Shown here in pieces: positions 25,779-33,500 of a DNA stretch of 64,000 nucleotides. Every line of letters begins with the position of its first letter. Positions within the stretch are counted from its first letter, which is position 1. Position numbers and translations under genes: made by a program. Source of the DNA: Sporosarcina ureae (GTDB lineage Bacteria; Bacillota; Bacilli; Bacillales_A; Planococcaceae); assembly GCF_002109325.1 (NCBI RefSeq), contig NZ_CP015348.1, positions 2,605,501 through 2,669,500 of the forward strand, read 5' to 3'. A model generated the notes under the pieces. The model saw nothing but the letters and a program-made list of their open reading frames with translations. It had not been told where the DNA came from and made no database searches.

Positions 25779-26525
25779 ATGGATAGTGAACAAAATAAAT
25801 CATTATATGAACCGGCAATCCATTTCCAAAACGTCTCATTTGAAATAGCGGGAAATAAGATTCTTGAAAATATAACAGGATCATTCCCTACCGGTCAGAT
25901 CACAGTGCTTGTCGGGCCTTCGGGTGCAGGGAAAACGACATTATTGAAAATGTGCAACGGTTTGCTAAGTCCTACGAGTGGAGATATTACGGTACAAGGC
26001 CGGGCCATTCATGATATGTCGCCGATTGATCTCCGACGAAAAGCAGGAATGGTGTTACAAAATTCGCCGATGATCGCAGGGAGCGTCTATGACAATTTGG
26101 CACTACCATTGCGGTTACAGGACAAGAAGTTGAGTAAAGAAAAAGCACTAGATATTTTAGATCAAGTCGGTCTTGAAGCAGAGTATCTAGAACGAGACAG
26201 CCAGAACTTATCAGGTGGCCAGCAGCAGAAAGTATCGATTGCCCGGACATTATTAAATGAGTCGAAGATTTTGTTGATGGATGAAATTACGTCTTCGCTA
26301 GATCCATCTTCGTTGAATGAAGTAGAGGATTTGATTCGTGACCTGCATGAAAAGCATGAAATTACGGTCATCTGGATCACGCATAACTTGGAGCAGGCGA
26401 AGCGAATGGGGCAGTATGCATGGATCATGGTGGACGGGAAATTAGTGGATGCCGGTGAAATATCTGTACTTGATCATTCGGATATTCCATCAGTCAACCG
26501 TTTCTTGAAGGGGGAATTTACATGA
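25779..26525 (+). CDS. fetA: FetA/YbbL-type ABC ATPase
   Basis: This 248-aa ATPase shows Walker A GPSGAGKTT near residue 44, the signature LSGGQQQKVSIARTL near 143 and Walker B ILLMDEITSSLD near 164. I choose ATG 25779, six bases after AAAAGGTGG. The last four bases overlap the start of an UPF0014-type permease (ATGA), the arrangement of E. coli fetA-fetB, an iron exporter linked to oxidative stress. The iron role here follows from the family and is not shown by the sequence itself. Confidence 0.85.
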   Translation: MDSEQNKSLYEPAIHFQNVSFEIAGNKILENITGSFPTGQITVLVGPSGAGKTTLLKMCNGLLSPTSGDITVQGRAIHDMSPIDLRRKAGMVLQNSPMIAGSVYDNLALPLRLQDKKLSKEKALDILDQVGLEAEYLERDSQNLSGGQQQKVSIARTLLNESKILLMDEITSSLDPSSLNEVEDLIRDLHEKHEITVIWITHNLEQAKRMGQYAWIMVDGKLVDAGEISVLDHSDIPSVNRFLKGEFT

Positions 26526-27289
26526 GTACCACTGCCTTATTCCTGACACTGATATTTGTGTTGATTCCGCTAGCGCTATCAAAAACACTTGGATTACAAC
26601 TGGAGAAAGATACAATTATCGCTACGATTCGCTCAACTGTACAATTAGTAGCGGTCGGGTTCGTATTGAAATTTGTCTTTGATTCTGAAAGTTATGTATT
26701 TATATTCTTAATGGTCGCCTTGATGATCGGCGCGGCAGTTCAAAATGCGCGTAAGAAGGGGACTCAAATCAAAGGAATCACGTGGAAGTTGATCGTGACT
26801 TTTGTGTTATTAGAAGTTTTGACGCAAGGGATTTTACTCGGATTCAAAATTGTCCCAGCGACTGCACAATATATTATTTCCATAACGGGCATGGTAGTTG
26901 GAAACTCGATGGTGCTTGCGATTTTATTCCTCAATCGTTTCGTATCGGAAGTAGAGACGCATCGCTCAGAAAGCGAACTCATTTTATCACTTGGTGGAAC
27001 CCCAAAACAGGCGATACATAGGCAATTGATTCGCTCGATACAGGCAAGTATGATTCCAACTATTGAAAGTCAAAAGACGATTGGACTCGTACAGTTGCCT
27101 GGTATGATGAGTGGCCAAATCATTGCAGGCGCTGATCCTTTAGAGGCAGTGCAATTTCAGATTTTAATTGTGTTTCTTTTGCTGACAACTGCGGCATTAA
27201 CTAGTGCATGTCTAGGATTACTCTCTTATCCATCCCTGTTCAATGAACGTATGCAGATGATTCAACAGGAAAATGAGCACTCGAAGTAA
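26522..27289 (+). CDS. fetB: FetB/UPF0014 membrane permease
   Basis: This 255-aa protein has about seven hydrophobic segments and the UPF0014 strings AAVQNARKKG near residue 75 and GMVVGNSMVLAI near 122. The later VQLPGMMSGQIIAGADP near 190 is a strong family marker. It is coupled to fetA by a 4-base overlap. Together they should form the FetAB-type exporter that lowers free cytosolic iron. Its stop codon touches that of the convergent antiporter gene. Confidence 0.88.
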   Translation: MSTTALFLTLIFVLIPLALSKTLGLQLEKDTIIATIRSTVQLVAVGFVLKFVFDSESYVFIFLMVALMIGAAVQNARKKGTQIKGITWKLIVTFVLLEVLTQGILLGFKIVPATAQYIISITGMVVGNSMVLAILFLNRFVSEVETHRSESELILSLGGTPKQAIHRQLIRSIQASMIPTIESQKTIGLVQLPGMMSGQIIAGADPLEAVQFQILIVFLLLTTAALTSACLGLLSYPSLFNERMQMIQQENEHSK

Positions 27290-27305
27290 TTACTTATCGA
27301 GTGCT
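27276..27305. terminator. Palindrome spanning two convergent stop codons
   Basis: AGCACTCGA (27276-27284) and TCGAGTGCT (27297-27305) form a 9-bp perfect stem. The AAGTAATTACTT between them is itself palindromic and carries both stops, TAA on + and TAA on -. The T runs are short. It is probably a shared bidirectional terminator. Confidence 0.6.
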
Positions 27306-28477
27306 TTAGATAGTGGATAAATGCCAATACTTTGTACAACGAGTGACAAGAACACTACAGCGAATCCCAATGAGACAAGTACATCTGCAGAGCTGTCTGC
27401 CGCATCAGCTAAGCTTAGTAGTAAGAAAATAGACATCGTCCCACGAATGCCAGCCCATGATAGGAGCGAGGCTTTTTTGACGTCCACCAACTCTCGATAG
27501 CCTGAAAATAATTGCATCGTCCCCGCGATTACAATAAAGCGAGTACCAATTGAAACGAAGAAAATGGCAATCGCGAGCAACCAATAATCAAAAGCTAATA
27601 AATAGTCAGCGGCCACAATACCGATGGCTAAAAATAGTATCGCAAGCAAACCAGGTTCTGCCACCTCCCAAAATCCGTTCAATGACTCCCGATGCATTTC
27701 TTCTTCACTGGCACGTTCGAGCTCAGCAGATAGCATAATACCGGCAGCGACCGTCGCCAACACCCCTGAAAACCCGAAAGCTTCCGCTAAATGAAAGGCC
27801 CCATACGCAATAATAATACTCAGTAATACTTGACTCTCGCGTTGTGTGGATAGGTGAACCGCTTTACTAACTATCCAGCCAGCAACTACACCTGTTGCGA
27901 TACCGCCAATCGATACAGATAGAAAATCCCCTAGAAATGGCCAGAATTCAAAGCTTTGCTGTTTGGTGAACATAGTCAATAGCACAGTAAAGAGAACGAC
28001 GCTAGTTCCATCATTAATCATAGATTCACCGTCAAGAATATCCGCAACAGATGGATCATCTAGCGACTTTTCCAAAATGGATACGACAGAGACTGGATCA
28101 GTTGGTGTGAGAATAGAAGCGACGAGTAAAGCGCCAACCCATGTCATCTCTATACTTGCCCCCATCCAATATGTAGCGAGTCCCAAAAGAATGGCAGTCA
28201 CAAGTAACCCCGCCGTACTTAGCGTTCCGATGACTTTGACATGCTTTCTTAAGGATGAAGCCGAGTAGTGGTAAGCTGATGCGAATAATAGCCCTGGCAA
28301 GAATATATTATAGATGACTTCTTTGGAGATATTGATACTGTCGAAATAAGGAATGAATGACAGTCCAAAGCCGATTGCGACCAGAAAGACGGGAAGTGGG
28401 AAGTTCTTTTGTTTTTTATCAATGGTCATGGCGATGTAGCCAATTGTTAACAAGATCAGTATTTGCACAGCGGTCAT
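27290..28477 (-). CDS. CPA1-family cation:proton antiporter
   Basis: This 395-aa membrane protein has about 12 helices. NhaP-type features include FLPGLLFASAYHY near residue 53, the ASILTPTDPVSVVSIL helix near 120 and DGESMINDGTSVVLF near 148, which carry the ion-binding residues of this family. There is no cytoplasmic TrkA or CAP-ED domain, so it is a short NhaP-like form. It should exchange Na+ or K+ for protons. Its start faces the repeat block at 28.5-29.3 kb. The first 60 codons are rich in C-ending codons, in line with the strand bias around that block. Confidence 0.85.
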   Translation of the reverse strand: MTAVQILILLTIGYIAMTIDKKQKNFPLPVFLVAIGFGLSFIPYFDSINISKEVIYNIFLPGLLFASAYHYSASSLRKHVKVIGTLSTAGLLVTAILLGLATYWMGASIEMTWVGALLVASILTPTDPVSVVSILEKSLDDPSVADILDGESMINDGTSVVLFTVLLTMFTKQQSFEFWPFLGDFLSVSIGGIATGVVAGWIVSKAVHLSTQRESQVLLSIIIAYGAFHLAEAFGFSGVLATVAAGIMLSAELERASEEEMHRESLNGFWEVAEPGLLAILFLAIGIVAADYLLAFDYWLLAIAIFFVSIGTRFIVIAGTMQLFSGYRELVDVKKASLLSWAGIRGTMSIFLLLSLADAADSSADVLVSLGFAVVFLSLVVQSIGIYPLSKALDK

Positions 28478-28489
28478 GCTGTTTCGCTC

Positions 28490-29320
28490 CTTTCTCTTGG
28501 TGTTTAGTTGTTGTTATTCCCTTGGTTGGTGGTTTGGAAACTGGTTTTGGGGTGGGGGGAGTAGGATACGATGTTGGGTAGCTGTTTTGAGACGGCTTAT
28601 TCTTCCTTGTTTTTTGCAGAGGTAGTGGTTTGACTAGCAGAGTAAGTGGGGCGGTCATTGACGCCACTTCGGCGGTGGTGGATGGCTTCCGCAATGAGCC
28701 AGACAGGAAGTGCGCCTGGCTGTCTCATTGCTACGCCTACCACTGTCAGCCGCCTTCGTTTGATAGTGTGTAAGTCAGTTCAGTTACTTGTTTTGCAAGA
28801 ATAGTAACTAGTACTACCCAGTCACTGGTTTTATCTCCTATAAACCACAATCCAACTTATCAAACAATCAGTAGCGCAGGCACAACTGCGGGGTCGGCCG
28901 TGGCCATGAGACAGCTAGCAGCTCCACCGCTAGTTGGCTCCTGGCTGGAGGCAATCCCCCACGTGCCTGCGCGGCTCCAAAGCATGACCCTCACTACTTT
29001 CAATGGACAAGTCAATGTCGAGCGATGATCCAATCTATCTCCTAATGACTTTACTAAGACCGAAGTATTGTCCCACCCAGTCACTGGTTTTCATCTTTTA
29101 TAAACCACAATCCAACTTATCAAACACTCAGCAGCGCAGGCACAACTGCGGGGTAGGCCGTGGCCATGAGACAGCTAGCAGCTCCACCGCTAGTTGGCTC
29201 CTGGCTGGAGGCAATCCCCCACGTGCCTGCGCGGCTCCAAAGCATGACCCTCGCTACCTTCAATGATCAAGTCAATGTCGAGCCACGACCCAATCCACCA
29301 CTAGTCCAAACGATTCATTA
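28490..29320. repeat. Repeat block 1: one forward and two reverse palindromic elements
   Basis: This gene-free block fills most of the 28478-29412 gap. Left to right on + it holds one B-type copy (28671-28754), a conserved junction (28747-28832) and two A-type copies (cores 28874-28972 and 29134-29232, 99 nt each, spaced 260). It is the reverse complement of the layout in blocks 2 and 3. The left part is strongly G/T-rich on +, the right part C/A-rich. Short ORFs in it are by-products of the repeats. Confidence 0.88.
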
Positions 29321-29332
29321 TCAATAATCTAT

Positions 29333-29362
29333 TTGACAATGATTCTCATTATCGTTTATGAT
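29333..29362 (+). promoter_or_regulatory. Promoter with Fur box for the haem/iron operon
   Basis: TTGACA at 29333-29338 and TATGAT at 29357-29362 are spaced by 18 bases. GACAATGATTCTCATTATC (29335-29353) overlaps them and matches the classic Fur box closely. Iron-loaded Fur should repress it. Confidence 0.88.
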
Positions 29363-29369
29363 GTTTTTC

Positions 29370-29388
29370 AATGAGAAACATTCTCATT
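29370..29388 (+). promoter_or_regulatory. Second Fur box
   Basis: AATGAGAA-ACA-TTCTCATT is a perfect 8-bp inverted repeat with a 3-bp spacer, just downstream of the inferred transcription start. It would add repression. Confidence 0.8.
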
Positions 29389-29412
29389 ATATTCGAGGGG
29401 GAATGAAAAGAG

Positions 29413-30396
29413 ATGAAGAAGTTAGCAAGCGTGTTGAGCATACTCATGTTTCTGTTTGTACTCAGCGCATGTGGAACAGAGGATGGGAAAGCTGAAGACA
29501 AAACAGCCGCATCAGCAGTCAAAGCTGAAGAAACAGAAAAAGTAGAAGAAACGACTGGCACAGCTATCGAAGTGACAGACATGATCGGCCAAACCTCAAC
29601 ATTCGATGAAGTGCCAAAATCTGTCGCCACGCTAAGCTCAGGCGACCTCGATATGCTACTCGCACTTGGAATAAAAGTGGACGGGCGTCCAACAGTACAA
29701 GGACCACCAAACAAAGACTTAGAAGGCATCGCTGAAATCGGAAACCCGCATCAGCCGAATTTTGAGAAAATTGCGGAAATAAATCCCGAAGTCATCATTG
29801 CGGCCCCAAGCTTCAAACAACACGAAGCGAACATGGAACGCCAAGGTACAAAAATTGTGTATACAGCCGCTAACTCTGTAGACGATATCAAAAAGACGAT
29901 CGGACTCTTCGGACAGCTATTCGATAAAGAAACAGAAGCAAAAACAATTCAAGACGATATTACCGAACAAATTGAAAAGAGCTCAGCGGACAAAGCGGAA
30001 GCTGTGAAAACTTTACTAGTATACGGAGCACCAGGTACATACATGGTGGCACTACCTAATTCATTATCAGGAAATCTACTTGAACTAGCAGGTGGAGAAA
30101 ACATTGCAAGCGATTTCCCGAATGAAGAAAAATATCCACAATACGCAAGTTTGAGCGTTGAGAAAATTATTGAACGCAATCCAGAAATGGTCATGTTGAT
30201 TACTCACGGAGAACCTGAAGCAGTCAAAGCAGCATTCGAAGGTGAAATGTTGAAGAACCCAGCATGGAAAAATCTTGATGCAGTGAAAAAAGGTAATGTG
30301 ATGGTCTTACCTTCACACTTGTTCGGTACAAACCCTGGAACAAAAGTAGTTGAAGCACTTGACGTGATGAAAGAAAGCTTAGGACAGGTTAAATAA
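29413..30396 (+). CDS. Haem/iron ABC transporter binding lipoprotein (IsdE/FepB-like)
   Basis: This 327-aa lipoprotein has a signal peptide ending in LSAC with the lipidated Cys at residue 20, then an acidic linker rich in Glu, Lys and Ala (about residues 22-55). The class III binding-protein domain shows VATLSSGDLDMLLALG near 75, EKIAEINPEVIIAAPSF near 120 and VMVLPSHLFG near 297. The ribosome site is GAGGGGGAATG. Two Fur boxes upstream and an IsdG-type gene at the operon end make haem the likely ligand, though a siderophore is possible. The first 150 codons prefer C over T in third positions. Confidence 0.88.
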   Translation: MKKLASVLSILMFLFVLSACGTEDGKAEDKTAASAVKAEETEKVEETTGTAIEVTDMIGQTSTFDEVPKSVATLSSGDLDMLLALGIKVDGRPTVQGPPNKDLEGIAEIGNPHQPNFEKIAEINPEVIIAAPSFKQHEANMERQGTKIVYTAANSVDDIKKTIGLFGQLFDKETEAKTIQDDITEQIEKSSADKAEAVKTLLVYGAPGTYMVALPNSLSGNLLELAGGENIASDFPNEEKYPQYASLSVEKIIERNPEMVMLITHGEPEAVKAAFEGEMLKNPAWKNLDAVKKGNVMVLPSHLFGTNPGTKVVEALDVMKESLGQVK

Positions 30397-30397
30397 G

Positions 30398-31432
30398 ATG
30401 ATTGCAGTAGGAGAGCAAACGCAGAAAGAACGTCATCCACTTGCGAGAAAACGTGTCATCGTTCTCGTGACGAGTGGAAGTCTACTGTTAATCGCAGCTA
30501 TTTTAAGCTTGATGATCGGTCCAGTGTCGTTCTCCATGCAAGAAATTTGGAATGGGATTTTCGTGGCAAACGATACGATGGAGCGGCGAATTGTATGGGA
30601 ACTTCGCTTTCCACGTGTACTAGTCGGCATGATTGTCGGAGTAAGTCTTGCGGTAGCCGGTGCTATTTTACAAGGCGTTATGCGTAATCCATTGGCTGAT
30701 CCAGGAATTATCGGTGTCTCATCAGGTGCGGGACTTGCAGCGACAGTCATAATGATTATTTATCCGGCCTATATTATGTTTCTACCACTTGCTGCGTTTC
30801 TTGGAGCACTTGCAACGGCCATTGTGATCTATGCGTTGTCTTGGAGAGGTGGCGCATCGCCTTTACGAATTATTTTAGTCGGTGTCGCAATTAATGCAGT
30901 GATCGGCGCATGCATGAGTGCGTTAATGCTGCTTTACAGCGACCGCGTGCAAGCTGTATTGCCTTGGCTTGCTGGAGGAATTGCAGGCGTGGGGTGGGTG
31001 CAGTTTGAAATGATCATCTACTACGCGATTGCGGCATTTGTATTGGCCATTTTCTCAGTCAAGCATATTCGCATTTTGCGTCTAGGTGACGAAGTAGCCA
31101 AGCTGCTCGGACATAACGTGGAACGAAGTCGATTTTTTCTCATAGTCTTAAGCACTCTACTTGCGGGGATGGCGGTCAGTGTTTCGGGATTGATTGGTTT
31201 TGTTGGACTTGTTGTACCGCATATTATGCGCTCTATAGTAGGAGGCGACTATCGATTCTTGTTACCCGCTTCAGCACTTGGTGGTGGATTACTCGTCGTA
31301 GTAGCAGACACAATTGCCCGTACGTTATTCAATCCAATTGAATTGCCAGTAGGAATCTTACTCTCCTTCTTAGGTGGACCATTCTTCTTGTACTTAATTC
31401 AAAAACGGAGGGATTCATTTGCTGATAACTGA
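30398..31432 (+). CDS. FecCD-family permease of the haem/iron importer
   Basis: This 344-aa membrane protein has about nine to ten helices and the FecCD strings ELRFPRVLVGMIVGVSLAVAG near residue 65, GVMRNPLADPGIIGVSSGAG near 90 and FVGLVVPHIMRSIVGGDYR near 268. It starts two bases after the previous stop and overlaps the ATPase gene by 14 bases. It forms the channel for the substrate delivered by the 29413 lipoprotein. Confidence 0.92.
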   Translation: MIAVGEQTQKERHPLARKRVIVLVTSGSLLLIAAILSLMIGPVSFSMQEIWNGIFVANDTMERRIVWELRFPRVLVGMIVGVSLAVAGAILQGVMRNPLADPGIIGVSSGAGLAATVIMIIYPAYIMFLPLAAFLGALATAIVIYALSWRGGASPLRIILVGVAINAVIGACMSALMLLYSDRVQAVLPWLAGGIAGVGWVQFEMIIYYAIAAFVLAIFSVKHIRILRLGDEVAKLLGHNVERSRFFLIVLSTLLAGMAVSVSGLIGFVGLVVPHIMRSIVGGDYRFLLPASALGGGLLVVVADTIARTLFNPIELPVGILLSFLGGPFFLYLIQKRRDSFADN

Positions 31433-32234
31433 AGAACTTACGTATCGACATTCGGATTCATTCGAATTAACGAAGATAGATTTGCATATTAAACAAGGAG
31501 AAATCGTCAGTTTGCTAGGACCAAATGGTTCGGGCAAATCGACATTCCTGCGACTGATTTCACGATTGATCACGCCTGGCAGTGGAGAAGTTCTGCTAAA
31601 TGGCGAACGATTGAAACGAATGAAATCCCAGGAAGTAGCACGGAATTTGGCTATGCTACCGCAAATGCAAGATCATCAACTTGATGTGACCGTAGGCGAG
31701 TTAGTGGAGTTCGGTCGTCATCCCCATCGCTCGGGATACGGCAAGTTAAGTTCAGAAGACCAAGAAATTATCGACTGGGCGATCGGCGTGACAAAGTTGG
31801 ATAAATACAAAAATCGTATGTTGCAGTCATTATCAGGTGGAGAACGTCAGCGAGCTTGGATTGCGATGGCGATTGCGCAACGACCTAAAGTATTATTACT
31901 CGATGAACCGACGACGTATTTAGATATTTCGCATCAACTCGAAGTCATGGAATTGGTTACAGAATTAAATGAAACGTATGGAATGACGGTGATTATGGTT
32001 CTTCATGACATCAATCAGGCGGCTAGTTACAGTGACCGGCTCATCGTATTAAAAGATGGTAGTGTTCGTTTTGACGGCATTCCGCAGTGCGTATTGTGCA
32101 AAGATATGTTCCGTTCTATTTTCGAGATAGATGCGGAGATATTTATGAATAATGGGAAGTGCTTTTTCACGCCAAGTAAATTACGGAAGGATGATTGTTC
32201 TGAGAACCGAAGGAGAAAAGAAACAACCAATTGA
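31419..32234 (+). CDS. FecE-type ABC ATPase of the haem/iron importer
   Basis: This 271-aa ATPase begins at TTG 31419, seven bases after CGGAGGG. It shows Walker A GPNGSGKST near residue 34, the signature LSGGERQRAWIAMAIAQ near 139 and Walker B LLLDEPTTYLDI near 162. These match the iron-siderophore/haem importer ATPases. It overlaps the permease gene by 14 bases and is overlapped at its 3' end by the ankyrin-type gene. Confidence 0.92.
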   Translation: MLITEELTYRHSDSFELTKIDLHIKQGEIVSLLGPNGSGKSTFLRLISRLITPGSGEVLLNGERLKRMKSQEVARNLAMLPQMQDHQLDVTVGELVEFGRHPHRSGYGKLSSEDQEIIDWAIGVTKLDKYKNRMLQSLSGGERQRAWIAMAIAQRPKVLLLDEPTTYLDISHQLEVMELVTELNETYGMTVIMVLHDINQAASYSDRLIVLKDGSVRFDGIPQCVLCKDMFRSIFEIDAEIFMNNGKCFFTPSKLRKDDCSENRRRKETTN

Positions 32235-32619
32235 TCAAGCGTTAGTGCGTCAATACTTGATTGCAACCCACGGTGATTTTGAAGAAGTACAAAAGTTAAT
32301 TGAGCAGGAGCCTGATTTAGTCCACGCTGTGATGAACTGGGGTGGAGACGACTGGGAAAGTGGTCTTGGAGCCGCAGCGCATACCGGTAATCGAAATATC
32401 GCGGAGTACTTATTAGAAAAAGGCGCGCGTATGGATATATTTGCAGCTGCCATGTTAGGAGAACTCGAGATCGTTAAATCGATGTTGAAATGGTATCCAA
32501 ATGCGAGCGAATTAAAAGGGCCGCATGGCATTCCGTTACTGCGTCACGCAGCAGCAGGTGGAGAACAATCAGCATCAGTACTTGAATATTTACAGTCGAT
32601 GAAAATGGAGGCAGTATAA
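32191..32619 (+). CDS. Ankyrin-repeat protein in the haem operon
   Basis: This protein of about 142 aa is built of ankyrin-like helical pairs: ATHGDFEEVQKLIEQEPDLV, AAAHTGNRNIAEYLLEKGA, AAMLGELEIVKSMLKW and a last HAAAGGEQSASVLEYL. The start is uncertain: ATG 32191 lies right behind GGAAGG, and the open frame reaches ATG 32152 inside the ATPase gene. Its stop overlaps the next start (TAATG), so it is coupled to the haem monooxygenase gene. A role in binding or delivering haem or a partner protein is inferred from this position. Confidence 0.75.
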   Translation: MIVLRTEGEKKQPIDQALVRQYLIATHGDFEEVQKLIEQEPDLVHAVMNWGGDDWESGLGAAAHTGNRNIAEYLLEKGARMDIFAAAMLGELEIVKSMLKWYPNASELKGPHGIPLLRHAAAGGEQSASVLEYLQSMKMEAV

Positions 32620-32957
32620 TGCAGAAAATGGTTGCAATTAATACGATTTATGTAGAAAAAGGTAAAGGGGAACAAATCACTGCTCGTTTCGCTAAAGCAA
32701 AGTCAGTTCATACGTTTGAAGGGTTCATTCGCATGGAAGTGTTGCTGAGTGAAGAAGGTGAAGAGCGTGATGAAGTAAAAGTATGTACAACATGGGAAGA
32801 CCGCCAGTTTTTTGACAAGTGGTTACATAGCCGAGAGAATGCAAAAGCGCATGACGCAAAAGCACCGCAAGGACCGAGTTCAATCCTCGGTAATGAAGTA
32901 AAGACTTTTGATGTGAAAGTTCAACACTTACCGATAGAAAAGGTAGAAAGTAAGTAA
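32619..32957 (+). CDS. IsdG/HmoA-type haem-degrading monooxygenase
   Basis: This 112-aa ABM-fold enzyme has the three residues needed by IsdG-type haem oxygenases: Asn 8 (AINTIYVEKG), Trp 68 (FFDKWLHS) and His 78 (AKAHDA), with the usual Trp-His spacing of ten. It should open the haem ring and free iron in the cytoplasm. As the last gene of the Fur-controlled operon it identifies haem as the imported substrate. It starts by TAATG overlap with the ankyrin gene. Confidence 0.9.
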   Translation: MQKMVAINTIYVEKGKGEQITARFAKAKSVHTFEGFIRMEVLLSEEGEERDEVKVCTTWEDRQFFDKWLHSRENAKAHDAKAPQGPSSILGNEVKTFDVKVQHLPIEKVESK

Positions 32958-32965
32958 TTCAAGAC

Positions 32966-32989
32966 AGCGACAAGTATCAAGTTGTCGCT
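32966..32989 (+). terminator. Weak hairpin after the haem operon
   Basis: AGCGACAA / TTGTCGCT forms an 8-bp stem with an 8-nt loop but no T run follows. It may pause transcription or stabilise the 3' end. Confidence 0.5.
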
Positions 32990-33018
32990 GACCTTCCGAT
33001 TGTGATCTATGGAGTGGA

Positions 33019-33249
33019 ATGAAGTCTCCTCTTCATAGATGGCTTTCGGAAATCCGTCAGCACAAACGGTATATCACGGAAACGCTTGAAAGTGAACTGT
33101 CAAAGCTACTTATTGGAATGCAACGTGCCAAAGCCCACCATTGCTTTACCACGCAGCATCCCAAACGCAACCCTCCCTTACTTGCGGACATTCAATATAT
33201 TCTAGCAGGGTTACTTTCAAGCCGTTTCATTTTGCTACTCTCTTTATAG
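33019..33249 (+). CDS. Doubtful 76-aa ORF before a terminator
   Basis: An open frame starts at ATG 33019 after TGGAGTGG and encodes a basic N-terminal half with an amphipathic ETLESELSKLLIGMQRA and a hydrophobic end. It resembles no family I know. Its last five codons and its stop lie inside the terminator hairpin at 33233-33262, which is unusual. The terminator shows that this strand is transcribed, but coding is uncertain. Confidence 0.3.
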   Translation: MKSPLHRWLSEIRQHKRYITETLESELSKLLIGMQRAKAHHCFTTQHPKRNPPLLADIQYILAGLLSSRFILLLSL

Positions 33250-33262
33250 AGAGTAGCCTTTT
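33233..33262 (+). terminator. Terminator at 33.2 kb
   Basis: GCTACTCTC / GAGAGTAGC is a 9-bp perfect stem with a 6-nt loop, followed by CTTTTT. It probably ends the haem operon transcript. Confidence 0.9.
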
Positions 33263-33284
33263 TAATGATGAAATGTTAGTGAAT

Positions 33285-33418
33285 GCTCAATGTAACGGGG
33301 TATCCGCTCTATGAGAAGCCTTGAGTGCTCTATGTGCTACTTTATCCGCTCTATGCGCCGCGCTAAAAGCTCATAGTTACGTGGTAAGCGCTCTAAAAGC
33401 TCATACAACCGCTCATAG
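33285..33418 (+). repeat. 21-bp-period array 2 (seven GCTCTATG-like units)
   Basis: Units begin at 33285 (GCTCAATG), 33306, 33327 and 33348 (GCTCTATG), 33369 (GCTCATAG), 33390 (GCTCTAAA) and 33411 (GCTCATAG), each exactly 21 bases apart. Unit number and period equal those of array 1. Spacers are not conserved. With the terminators on both sides it accounts for the rest of the 32958-33500 gap. Confidence 0.85.
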
Positions 33419-33456
33419 CCTAAAGTCTCATAGTACAAAGTTTTCGGCAATCAACT

Positions 33457-33492
33457 AAAAACCCGCCACTTCGTAAGGAAGTAACGGGTTCG
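33457..33492 (-). terminator. Terminator of the YjiH gene
   Basis: On the minus strand ACCCGTTACTTCC and GAAGTGGCGGGT pair with a small internal mismatch, and a T run follows. Confidence 0.85.
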
Positions 33493-33500
33493 GGATGTAA

